From Nothophaeocryptopus gaeumannii (taxonomy: Eukaryota > Ascomycota > Dothideomycetes > Mycosphaerellales > Mycosphaerellaceae), in assembly GCA_031771865.1 (NCBI GenBank), contig JASISA010000026.1, forward strand, positions 1,116,001 through 1,180,000: a stretch of 64,000 nucleotides of DNA. Direction: 5' to 3'. Below, in pieces: positions 1 through 9,295 of the stretch. Within the stretch, counting starts at the first letter, position 1. Every line of letters starts with the position of its first letter. The notes under the pieces were generated by a model. The model was not told where the DNA came from. It was given only the letters and a program-made list of their open reading frames with translations, and did not search any database. A program made the translations under genes and the position numbers.

Positions 1-277
1 ACTGATTTGCGTAGCGGCACTTGGTGTGATCCTTCGGCCTTAAGCTTCCCAAGCCTCTACACCAGGTGAAGATCTACAATGCAACTACTTCTGGTCCTTT
101 GTTGGAGATGGAGACAGTGCCAAAGATGGTGTCGGTGGTCACTATCCATGTCACAGCTGGTGGATAGCTCCAAAGCGCTACGATCCTACGTCCACAAGGT
201 ACTAGCCATATGACTTTGTGATGTATGCATCACAATACCACAACGCATTCGGAGAGTGTGTCCTTGCTCAATATACC

Positions 278-1123
278 ATGGCAATGAGTCAGCACGATGA
301 AGAGAAACCCTTTCTCGGGAAGCCCGACGAGGTACCGGTCAGGAAAGCAAGCAGGGTGCAATGGCCTGAGTTGAAGACAATACACTACGTACTGTTCGTC
401 GTACACGCAGCTCTCCTTGCAGCGAACGTGGGCCTACTGTCTTTCACGTTAAGCAACAGCGTACAATGCTCGTCTGGCTTGCTAGCCGCCAACGATGAAG
501 TCGAGGATCCGTACTGTAAGCTGGAAGTTCCTCTATCCTCATACAAAAGCTAATGTCGGACAGCACCCGCCCACGACATGGTCAAATATGAAATCAAGAC
601 ACTCGATCTACACCCTAAGGACAGTCCATTCGAGGGCCTTCCACGCCGCGAACTGGATGAAGCATGGTCCGACCTCCTCAGTCCAAGCATGATCGATTTC
701 GACGCAGCTCAAATGACGAAAATGAACAAGTCTTCTGTCGCCGTTCGCGAATCTGGAGGCTATGTCGGCTATTACGAAGTCTTCCACCAACTCCACTGCC
801 TGAAACGAATGTATCAAATGCAGTACATCGACTACTATCCCGACTTGGTCATGACAAATCGAACTTCTTTACCGCACTGGGAGCATTGCATCGAGGTCAT
901 CAGACAGGGGCTTATGTGCAAACCGGACTTGACTGTCAATACTCTACATCGGGATGCGAGTGCGCCGACGGGCTTGAAGGGGTTCTCCGGTCACCCGAGG
1001 AAGTGTGTAAATTGGGACTCTTTTAAAGATTGGGCAGATCAAAGTCGGATTCCGGCACCGGTGGAGAATCACGTCGTGCCGGAGGACCAGGAAGGTAACT
1101 GGGGACCTTTTCCATTAGAATAG
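278..1123 (+). CDS. UstYa/DUF3328-family oxidase, copy 1
   Basis: UstYa-family proteins are membrane-anchored fungal enzymes that oxidatively cyclise peptides such as ustiloxin and phomopsin precursors. Two exons: a 48-bp intron at 516-563 (GTAAGC...CAG) joins ...DPY to SPAHDMV in frame, giving about 265 residues. A short acidic N-terminus precedes one membrane segment (about residues 36-56). The two diagnostic HxxHC motifs are present: HQLHC (about 154-158) and HWEHC (about 184-188). The start at 278 (ACCATGG) is chosen over an upstream ATG at 221; 284 is also possible. It points tail to tail at a second UstYa gene and lies about 3 kb from the repeat precursor, so a role as its cyclase is inferred. 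The family call is firm; substrate and reaction are inference. Confidence 0.88.
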
Positions 1124-1608
1124 ACGGTGGAGCATGCAAAGCGAATGAAAGCAAAATTCAAAGTCTGATGCAGATTCATATGCAAGAACATGTCCTCGTG
1201 TACGCTTTACGACTGTCTCTGAGCGCAAACCACTAGATGAGATGATTGACACCCGCAAGAAGAACAGGCCGACAACACTGTAACGCCATAATAGAAGGAT
1301 ACTTAGTCTTGAAGCAAAACAATCGCCCTCAAGCTGATAGCTATCACGAAGCCATGCCACAGCAAGCATCACCGGCATTGGTGATACAGTTGCGGGATGC
1401 AAGCCTTGAAAATCACAGCAGCGGCAAACGTCTGCCGACTTATGGACTGCGCCACCGGCTCGAGAACGATTGTCAAGGGAGCAGCCGAGTCGAGTCCAGG
1501 TCCAAAATATGGCCAAGCTGAGGGGTAGTGAAAGATGAAATCAATGAATACTAACAGCACTCAACTATTTGGTCGAGTCTTTCAAATCATTTAATTCTCC
1601 TCTACTCA
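1124..1608. other. Intergenic gap between convergent UstYa genes
   Basis: This 485-bp stretch holds the 3' ends of the two convergent oxidase genes. Small open frames occur on both strands, but none has a recognisable domain or convincing splice context. I see no RNA gene or repeat here. Confidence 0.5.
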
Positions 1609-2457
1609 TTACGGCCCTTCTATCATATCCATCCTCGCACTCCTCCCCATCATCCACTCATGCATAACCTCCCAATTCACACATTTCTTCTTCTCCGGCG
1701 TCTTATGCTTGATTACATCTATTCCATCTTCTCCTGGCGCCCACACTAACGTATACAGGGATGTATCCATATGGCACATCATGCTTTGCAGCAGGAAATT
1801 GAGACAATGGTCGGCGTGGTGTTGGAGGTATTCGTAGTGGGGAGTTCCAACTTGGACGTCGGGGTAGAATTGGGAGAAGTAGAGGAATTGTTTGAGTTTT
1901 TTCTGTTGAAGGAGGGAGAAGTTAGACGGATGGAAGGGTTGTTGGATGATGCATGATATGCTTACCACGCAGTGGAGGTTGTGTCCGATACCTAGACCTG
2001 CTGCGAACCCGCCGTCTTGGAGGGATACTGAGGCATCGTTGGCGAAGTTGAGCTCTTTTTGACTAACTCTGAGTAGAGTCCCTTCGAGCAGGTTGTGCAT
2101 GTTCTCTTCCCAAGCTGCGCTCGGTTTGCCGACCATGACGGTATCGTTGGCTTTCATTGATCGATATTCGTATGCAACGACATCGTTCGCGGGAGCTACA
2201 TTCGTTTAGGCATGTGGTTGGCTCCTTACTGGTTGTGACTTACAGTATGGTTCAGGCAGGACGTCGGCATCTTGGTGCTTGAATGCTATCAAGAACACAA
2301 GAACGATGCTGATTGCGAGAAGCAGTACATTGATTAGGCCTGATATCCAAAGCCATGTCTGATTGCTTTGTCTCCGCCAATCACTTGAAGGTCTCTCTTC
2401 GTTCCATCCATTGTCGGGTCTGTCGTCTGCAATTAGGAATGGCTTCGACTCTTCCAT
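1609..2457 (-). CDS. UstYa/DUF3328-family oxidase, copy 2
   Basis: A second UstYa-like oxidase. Three exons (2457-2244, 2195-1966, 1902-1609) give about 245 residues. Intron 1 (2196-2243) is 48 bp and falls at the same place as in copy 1, after ...PEPY and before SPAND. Intron 2 (1903-1965, GTAAGC...CTAAC...CAACAG) is 63 bp with no stop codon; it lies directly after HNLHCV, and removing it gives the usual HNLHCVKKLKQ run. The second motif is HADHC. One membrane segment lies near the N-terminus (WLWISGLINVLLLAISIVL). The ATG at 2457 (MEESKPFL) resembles the N-terminus of copy 1 and is preferred over an upstream in-frame start. Divergence from copy 1 suggests distinct steps rather than redundancy, which is inference. 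Confidence 0.87.
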
Positions 2458-3101
2458 GTTCAATGTGTAATAAGAGTAATCGTTGCCTTTCCTCCAAGCA
2501 CAGCTCAATCAACAGGAGAGTCCTAAAGCCCTGACGATGACCGTTGGCTTGTCACGGGAGAGGATCGTTCGGGTTGACAAGCATTGCCTCTTCCCGTGGT
2601 GGCGTACTGCATGGCTGCCAGCTTCACAACCTTGTTTGGACTGTAGATGCTAAAGATGACCACATTCGTCATGATTGCTGCTGAGGCGGTCGATCAGGAA
2701 GACGATTTTCAGCTCTGGTGGGTCTTCGGGGCTGGTGTGAGAGCTCCCCAGCTTACTTCGGATGCAAGCCGGATGTTTCGAAAACGTCAATGCCGACTGC
2801 AGGGTAGGCTCTCCGAGGCTCCCCATACTGTAGTACCCTCCGACACGATATATTCAGGATGTTTTACTATTGCATTTGAAACCGAATCTTGCTTTCCTCT
2901 TCTTTACGAGCTATACGAATTTTAACCTCGCCTATCCCTTACCTTTGCCAAGTAACTTTACCCTATTACTGAAGGCAATACGTAATACGGGTACGGACTA
3001 CTACAATATATTAATTGAGCATGTTACAAAAGGTATAAATTACTTACATCCTAGCTAATTGCTGCTAATGATATAGACACTAATCTTAACAATTAATTAG
3101 G
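2458..3101. other. AT-rich intergenic region upstream of the small secreted gene
   Basis: From about 2860 to 3100 the sequence becomes clearly AT-rich and crowded with TA steps (for example acaatatattaattgagc), unlike the GC-balanced surroundings. A TATAAAT box lies near 3034-3040, about 65 bp before the next gene. The rest is presumed promoter DNA for the leftward oxidase gene. No coding frame is supported. Confidence 0.5.
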
Positions 3102-3338
3102 ATGCTCTCTTTACGGATTATCACGTTATGGCTTTTAGCTACTGCAACTGCAACTGCATACGCACCATGCGGTGTTGTATGCAAATGCTGTTTGGGAGTA
3201 TGTAGTATATGATTCCGTTCGGCGATTAGTATAACTTGGGCTGACCCGATAATTTAGGGCTGGTGGCATAATGATCCAAAAAACCCGGGCAATTGTCTTT
3301 GTTGGAAAGATTCACTGGGTTGTTCGAATCAGTGTTAA
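3102..3338 (+). CDS. Small secreted cysteine-rich protein (effector-like), 58 aa
   Basis: Two tiny exons, 3102-3197 and 3258-3338, are separated by a 60-bp intron with textbook signals: GTATGT donor, CTGAC branch site and TTTAG acceptor. The first 21 residues form a model signal peptide: basic start, hydrophobic run, Ala/Thr-rich end and AYA cleavage site. The mature part would be about 37 residues with eight cysteines (positions 23, 27, 29, 30, 45, 47, 54 and 58; the last residue is Cys), suggesting four disulfides. Without splicing the frame stops at once. It sits in an AT-rich pocket beside a peptide cluster, a common setting for effector genes. No homologue is recognised; a secreted effector or antimicrobial-type peptide is inferred. 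Confidence 0.62.
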
Positions 3339-4191
3339 ACTAGAGATCAATCTCTCCTACTACGAGCTATCGGTGTCGCTGAGATAAGATGGTATAGGAG
3401 CTGTGTTGGAGGAGGCGAACATGTCAAAGATAATAGGAAAGATCAGAACTCGACCTATCAGGCTTAGGAGGCGTGAACTTATCAAATGAGCATTTACGAT
3501 TAGCTACGACCTCAACTCCGGTTGCACTCTAGCTACAAGACTCGGCACTCCCTCTCTGAGATCTTGACTTTCTGCTGCCATCTCGCAGCCATGTGTTGGG
3601 TGGTACCCGTGGGTGGGATCGCCGAGATCTGCACAGATGGGTCTGAGATCGCTTTCCATCCAGACGTTGTGATTGGTTGACAGATCTGGAGTCTCCGACT
3701 TCAGCTTCATTTGGCCTCTTTAGTCGGCGACGTTTGCCGAGGTAGATGAAGCGATGTATGATGAAGTAGTTGGCGTTGTTGGTCGCTGCAGGTCGATGCG
3801 GGTCGTCAGCGTTCCGTTTCTCTCAAGCTATCGAGCACCGAACGTCGGTTCTGACCCTTCCTATCCGTATCCCGTGATTCCCGTAGAAGGCAACTGGGCC
3901 ATGAAGACCAGCAGTCATGTCATGCCGTGTGATGAGCCGCATGCTCGTTGACTGCTATGTGAGGCCAGGACAATCAAGGATGTAGATCGGACCAATGCAA
4001 CCCATCACACGATTCCCACACCCCCATGTGGTGGCTACTATCCCAGCATGGTGAGTGAGAAGATAGCATATTCTCTATCTGTATTTCGGAACTCTTGGTC
4101 TTCTTCTTTGCAATCTACAAGTCAGCTCGCAAAACAAGACCAATTTTCAAGATACCAAAGTAATTGCGCAAACACACCGACACCAGCCATC
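3339..4191. other. Intergenic region and promoter of the peptide precursor
   Basis: This 850-bp region holds short open frames on both strands (for example 3504-3710 and 3754-3951), none with a domain, signal peptide or splice support. The last 150 bp are presumably the 5' leader of the precursor gene. Confidence 0.5.
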
Positions 4192-4582
4192 ATGAACTTT
4201 CTGGCTTTCGTCTTTGCATTCATCGCGCTTGCAGCAGCCGCACCGGTGGTGATCGAGCCACGTAAGTCGCCGTGCGGTGGATAGTCGCCGTGTTCTAGAG
4301 CTGACTTCAACGCCAGATGATTCTCAAGTCGAGAGCCCGGTCTTCCCACGAGACGGGGCTACTGAGTTTGATGCCGATGCTGTGTACAAGACCAGGAGAG
4401 ATGGAACAACCGAATTCGACGCGGATGCCGCCTACAAATCTCGAAGGGATGGCAACACTGAATTCGACGCGGATGCCGTCTACAAGACAAGAAGGGATGG
4501 CACGACCGAGTTTGACGCGGACGCAGCGTACAAGGCTCGGAGAGATGGTACGACCGAGTTTGATGCAGACGCAGCGTATTAG
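4192..4582 (+). CDS. Ustiloxin-type RiPP precursor with five repeated cores
   Basis: Exons 4192-4261 and 4317-4582 flank a 55-bp intron (GTAAGT...GCCAG), giving 111 residues. A signal peptide (about residues 1-17, ending AAAA before PVV) sends it to the secretory path. After a short spacer come five units in exact 16-residue register (starting at residues 36, 52, 68, 84 and 100) with consensus DG(A/T/N)TEFDADA(A/V)YK(T/S/A)RR. The last stops after Tyr and lacks the basic tail. RR pairs are Kex2 sites, and Kex1 trimming would follow. The plan of signal peptide plus tandem Tyr-containing cores plus dibasic sites matches UstA/PhomA-type precursors, and two UstYa genes lie beside it. The core is unlike any I recall. 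Product structure and activity are unknown; I describe only what is encoded. Confidence 0.85.
4352..4579 (+). repeat. 48-bp in-frame tandem repeat (4.75 copies) encoding the cores
   Basis: Units start at 4352, 4400, 4448, 4496 and 4544; the last is 36 bp and ends at the stop codon. Period is exactly 48 bp. Units 2 and 4 are close, as are 1 and 3 at the Ala/Val position, which could reflect duplication of a two-unit block. Substitutions fall mostly at synonymous sites or the variable Ala/Thr/Asn, Val/Ala and Thr/Ser/Ala positions. Confidence 0.93.
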
Positions 4583-5305
4583 TTAGTTCTTTGGTATGGA
4601 GTAAGGAGGGACGCCGTTCATGACCCTTTCTTCATTCTCACGCTCGAGAGTGTGTGTGGTATGCCCCGACAGGATTGTACGATAGATACAATGTGGAGGG
4701 AGCATGGCGAGCGAGAATTGCTATCTTGGGAGTCGTACTTGGTGACACTGGTCAGATGGGAACCTGAGGTTCTATTGGTCGTATCGAGGGATTCGGAGAA
4801 AGACAGATTGGAGGACGCAGGATTCAAGGCGGAAGGACGTTGGTGGCTGAATGAAGCTTCGCGGAAACCGAAGATCATCCAAGGCGGCCTACGGTGACTC
4901 TACTCTAGTTCTAGTGGAGCATCGGACTTGCTTGCAACTTAGATACCCATACCAGACACACACCACAAACATGAATGTCCGACAAGACCCATCCTCCTCT
5001 CCACTTGGCATGCATCTCCCATGCACTGGGCTGCCACAGCTGGACGTGATCAGCCCCAGGTAGCCTCGGAGGCCTCCGCTACGTGTTCATCCCACGGACA
5101 CGAGAGCATCACTAAGACAGGTGAATAGCCGTAGCCGTACCTGAGCTACGCCTGCAAGGGACCAAGCTGAGCAACATTTCCGACGTGACGTAGTAAAGCA
5201 GAGCTGCCAGTTCGCGGCGCGTATTCCAAAGAATTGTAAGTTTGATTTACGTGGCAGGCTCTTTGTAACAGCATCTCTGCAACATACTTACTGCAGAGGA
5301 AGAAC
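4583..5305. other. Intergenic: precursor 3' region and monooxygenase promoter
   Basis: A frame from an ATG at 4661 to 4897 could encode about 78 residues, but it has no recognised domain or signal peptide and overlaps an equally long antisense frame; I leave it uncalled. The remaining 400 bp are presumed promoter. Confidence 0.45.
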
Positions 5306-6625
5306 ATGACACAATCCAAGATCAGAGTCGCCATCTCAGGAGGAGGGCTGGCGGGAGCGACGTTGCTCAATGCTCTCCTCAAGCATGACCACCTGGACGT
5401 GAACATCTTCGAATCCGCGGCGCAGTTCAAAGAGGCTGGAATGGCAATTGGCATGACCCGAAATGCCTTTCAAGCGCTTGAGCTCATTGGCGCGAGAGAA
5501 TGCCTGGAGAATGCTAGGTCTGTTCCTCAGCATGGTAGCAAGTTCATGCTGGCCAATGGACCCGATGCTGGTCAAATGGTGGATGAGATTGATGCGAGAA
5601 AAGACGGCAAGCGTCTGACGAGCATTGTACACAGAGCAGCTTTTCTGAAAGAGCTTCTCGCCAAGGTTCCTTCAGAGCGAATGCATGCTTCCAAGAAACT
5701 GAGGGCAGTCACGAAGAATGCAGATGGGTCTTTGACCGTAAACTTCCAAGACGGGTCCACGCACGATTGCGATGTGCTTATTGGCGCAGACGGAATCCAC
5801 AGCACAGTGAGGAAGATCATTTTGGGCGACGACCCTGCTGCGGAGCCAGTGCCTGCTGGCTGGTATCACATCCATACATTGCAGCCGTACGATAAGTTCA
5901 AGGCTATACTGGGCGAGCAGTACACGGACACCACAGATGCTCGAGAATATGCTTGGTTCGGCAAGAACACCTTTATGCTCCATAACGTCTTGGCTGGAGG
6001 CGAACTGGTGCAGTACATCGCGACAGTCAAAACGGATAGCTCGGATAAATCTTGGAGCAAGACAGTGAAGTCAGCAGATATGAAAGCACGTTTCCACGAT
6101 TGGCCTAAGCATCTGCAAGAAGCTCTTGCATCGGTGAGTCTACCATGATTACAAAGTATAATCATGCTAATGGGACTACAGGTGCTTGGAGAGGGAGACA
6201 CTGTCGACTGCGGCTGCACATTCGAGCACCTGCCTGCCAAGACCTACGTGGACGGATCCGTGTGCATCATGGGTGACGCTGCACACGCGACAACTCCCTG
6301 GCAAGCTTCAGGAGGAGGCATGTCTGTTGAAGACTCTCTTATCTTATCATCTCTGCTTGGACATCTGACCTCGCCCAAACAAGTTCCCACAGCACTCAAG
6401 ATCTACGATGAATTACGAAGACCACGCACGCAACGAATAGTGCAATCAAGCCATGGCACTGGAGACATCTTCACCGGAACTAATCCAGACTACACAATGG
6501 ATATCCAAGGCCTTAAAGGCAGACTACCTCCACGATGGGACTTCATATTAGACTACGACAATGCGAAAGCTCGCAACGAGGCTGTACAGAAGCTGGAAGC
6601 GCAGCTATGCATTCATAGAGAATGA
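5306..6625 (+). CDS. FAD-dependent monooxygenase, salicylate-hydroxylase type
   Basis: Group A flavoprotein monooxygenases hydroxylate or epoxidise small molecules using FAD and NAD(P)H. Exons 5306-6133 and 6182-6625 with a 48-bp intron (GTGAGT, TGCTAAT branch, CTACAG) give about 423 residues, normal for the family. The three fingerprints are present in order: GGGLAGA near residue 12 (dinucleotide fold), GADGIHS in the middle (DG motif), and GDAAHATTP in exon 2 (GD motif, FAD ribityl contact). No signal peptide or membrane segment, so cytosolic. It lies 720 bp downstream of the RiPP precursor on the same strand. The ustiloxin cluster also has flavin monooxygenases, but of the FMO type, so a tailoring role here is inference; it could be an unrelated neighbour. 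Confidence 0.87.
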
Positions 6626-7154
6626 TACCCGGACCGCGTTTGGTCCTCGTTTGCTGCTCGCTCAATCTTTCCCCGGGAAACAACGGCATCAGGTGAGCAT
6701 TGAGTCTCGAGCCGACCCCGCTCAACCCCAGTCAGCACCATCGATCCCCGAAAGTCAATGCAGGCCCAGGCCAGCCCTACTACCACCTGCTGTCGACGTG
6801 AATATTCAAGTCGGAAAAGCATCAACGTCGTGCCGTCCTCGCATCCGGATGAACCTGTTGGACAGATGCGGACTCACACTAACTCGTAGAGACCAGACAA
6901 GGCTCCCAGCAGTTGCTACCGATGGCCTGATACGGATCATCCGCGGATTGCCGTGCAATGGTCTCAAACGCAGTTGCCGCTCTTGGATGAGAATACATTC
7001 CGCTGCCGATGCGTTGAGGCGGTAAATCATGTGGGAGGTACGATAGAGGCTACCTTCATGCCAGGGCATGACTTGTAAACAAAAGCATATCAAGCAGTCG
7101 TCTCTTTCTCGTGGCTTCTCGTCTCTTGGGCTCAGAGCTCCAACGAAAACCACA
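6626..7154. other. Intergenic, no supported gene
   Basis: A frame at 6561-7025 overlaps the end of the monooxygenase and has no domain. Nothing else stands out. Confidence 0.45.
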
Positions 7155-7787
7155 ATGCTCAATTTGATCTACAGACGATCTTCAACGACCGAAGATGCTA
7201 CGTTTCGGCCGCCGGGAGCGGGCCCTCCACTCAACGTCTGCACAATCCCACTCCCTGCGAGACCTGGTTGCCTCTATATCACCTCCTCATCCGACCTCGG
7301 CCTTGAAAGCAATCCAAGTGTAGACACAAAGGACAGTCGAGACTGGGACACACTCATTACAATCGACAAGATCGAGCGACACATTGAGGGGAACAAGAGA
7401 CCGATAAAAGACTCTACTTCGAGCAACAACCAAAACACTGCTTCATGCGGTACATCCGCTCTTGAAACATCGCCTTTCATGTCGGCAACAACGACTCTGC
7501 TGGGCCACCAAGCTCTACATGGAGAGCATATCCGGACGTATCGAATCGACATCTCGACCTTTGCATTCTCCTATGCCATCCTCTCGCCCACAGCGCCCTC
7601 AAAGCACAGCGTCCGCTTTCCAATTCTGAGGTCATCTAATTGGGAATGTACTTTTTTCGCTACGGACTCGGCTACCCAGGCGCTAAATTGGTGGCATTGT
7701 GAAAGTGACTCGAGCGAATGGTTCGGCGTTGGATGGATACCTAGTCAGTTCATGACAGAGATCACTGAGATTGCGGAGGGCCGGTGA
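7155..7787 (+). CDS. Hypothetical protein, about 210 aa
   Basis: An uninterrupted frame beginning at an ATG in good context (CCACAATGC) encodes about 210 residues with no recognised domain, signal peptide or membrane segment. Composition is Ser/Thr-rich in the N-terminal two thirds, then a more ordered, aromatic-rich end (SNWECTFFATD, NWWHCESDSSEWFGVGW). That Trp-rich tail looks more protein-like than chance translation, which is the main reason to list it. An intron or a different start cannot be excluded. Whether it belongs to the RiPP cluster to its left is unknown. Confidence 0.4.
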   Translation: MLNLIYRRSSTTEDATFRPPGAGPPLNVCTIPLPARPGCLYITSSSDLGLESNPSVDTKDSRDWDTLITIDKIERHIEGNKRPIKDSTSSNNQNTASCGTSALETSPFMSATTTLLGHQALHGEHIRTYRIDISTFAFSYAILSPTAPSKHSVRFPILRSSNWECTFFATDSATQALNWWHCESDSSEWFGVGWIPSQFMTEITEIAEGR

Positions 7788-8256
7788 TCCAATACAGGCG
7801 GAATGCATGATCAAAGCGAAAGGTAGTCTTCGAGACGCCGTATGACTCGAGTCAGGAAAAGTTCATGTTGGAAACATCATCATTTTCTTGTATATGCTGG
7901 GAGCGTGGTCCGGCATCACCTGGTGGAAATGGAGCAAGAGTCACCATGATTATGAGCGCCCGAGATTACTGGCGTATCCATCTGCGTTACATCGATATTC
8001 CATGTTCTTCATCAAATTTGGCAAGAGTGATGTCTTCAGACCCACCAAAAGTGAGGAGTAAGTGCAGACCAAAAGGTGAACCAGGTGACGTCAATTGACA
8101 TCACTCAACGCACATGAAATACACTTCACTTATAACCACCTCGCGTGCTCAATTCGCGACTAGATCCATCACACAAAGGACATCAAGGACTCTCATAATA
8201 GCTGCCAGTTCACCAGAACCCGAACCACAAAACCAAGCCTCATCACAAACAGCCAA
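7788..8256. other. Intergenic, promoter of the small hydrophilic gene
   Basis: Short frames only; no domain or RNA seen. Confidence 0.45.
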
Positions 8257-8772
8257 ATGTCTCAATCCAACGTCGGCAGCTCAGGCGTCTACGAGGACGG
8301 TGATCAGGTATGCTCCCGTTCCCGTTCCTCCTCTTCCCCTCCTCTTCCCCTCCTCCACTCCCTTCCATCCAGCTTCCTAACTAACATAGTCCGTCTTATA
8401 GAAGAATGTGCCTCAATCCCAAGTCAACGATGCCGAGCGCTACAAGGAAGGTCAACCCAACTCCCACAAAGCCCTCGACAGCAAAGACGAGCGCAGCATC
8501 GCCAACAAGCTCGGTCGGGAAGAGAAGCGCGAGGGTGAGAGTGAGCCGGAGAAGTCAGAGGAGGTGAAGCAGAGTAAGATTGATGCGACACGACCTGTAC
8601 GTCAAAACCTCACGTATTGTCTGTTTCGGAGGGCATTTTGGCTGACTATAGCAACTCAAAGGCCAAGAACCACGGCAACGAGCCATCCAAGGGCGCGAAG
8701 ATTGATCAGCAGTTGAGGGAGGAAGAGGAGGCAGAGTTGAAGAAGAAGGGAAACTTTGGTTCGTCTAACTAG
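8257..8772 (+). CDS. Small hydrophilic conserved fungal protein, 118 aa
   Basis: Three exons: 8257-8307, 8402-8596 and 8662-8772, the introns using GTATGC...TATAG and GTACGT...CAAAG. The product is highly charged and low in hydrophobic residues: SGVYEDGDQ start, then RYKEGQPNSHKALDSKDERS, KNHGNEPSKGAKIDQQL and an acidic/lysine C-terminus. The pattern recurs in a family of short uncharacterised fungal proteins I recognise only by this motif order; such composition is typical of disordered, LEA-like stress proteins. No signal peptide, so probably cytosolic or nuclear. The second acceptor was placed at 8661 because it restores the AKNHGNEPSKGAKID run; the nearer AG at 8650-8651 shifts the frame. 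Function unknown. Confidence 0.72.
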
Positions 8773-9295
8773 TTCTACCCATCCAGTGTGATTTAATGTC
8801 ATGCTCGTGATCATGGGTCTAATTGCCAATAGGCCCGAGCGCGTCTAACTAGATACCGTCCGCCTACCTACCACCTCTTCGATTCGGCATCGGTTCGGGA
8901 GCATTGGAGTCATGGGGTCCAAGGGTGATGAGTTATGTGCATACGATGCTACCGTAGCTCACAGAAAGAGCTGCGTTGAGGGTACCTACTTGGCTAGGTA
9001 GAAAAGGAGAATTGAAACGAAAAGATATTGAAACCCGTGGACACTCTTCACATTTCTGGCTCACATCACACACTCTGCCCTTGATCAGCTTGATATTCCA
9101 CGCCAGTTCAGTCAAGTTCTCGGCCGACCGTCGTTCACCTCGAAAGCAACGGCCTTGCTTGAAAACATTCAATTCATTGCCTTCTGGGGTATCATGGATC
9201 ACATCTATCCGTTCTATGCATCATCTCCCTAAAACGCCTTGCTATATCACACCACCTCCAACACCCACCCTTTCCCCATCCCTCATATTTGTTCC
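8773..9295. other. Intergenic between convergent genes
   Basis: Holds the 3' ends of the small hydrophilic gene and of GUA1. Frames on both strands (for example 8933-9202) lack any domain. Confidence 0.45.

Noticed and set aside
3250..3340. Possible tRNA promoter boxes (TGGCATAATG and GTTCGAATC)
   Set aside because: No acceptor or T-stem pairing; the sequence is better explained as exon 2 of the small Cys-rich protein.
4352..4579. Regular 48-bp repeats considered as a CRISPR array or satellite
   Set aside because: No spacers, in-frame coding and a eukaryotic setting; the repeats encode the peptide cores.
4661..4897. 78-residue frame downstream of the RiPP precursor
   Set aside because: No domain, signal peptide or splice signals, and an equal antisense frame exists; more likely 3' untranslated DNA, though a small cluster protein cannot be ruled out.
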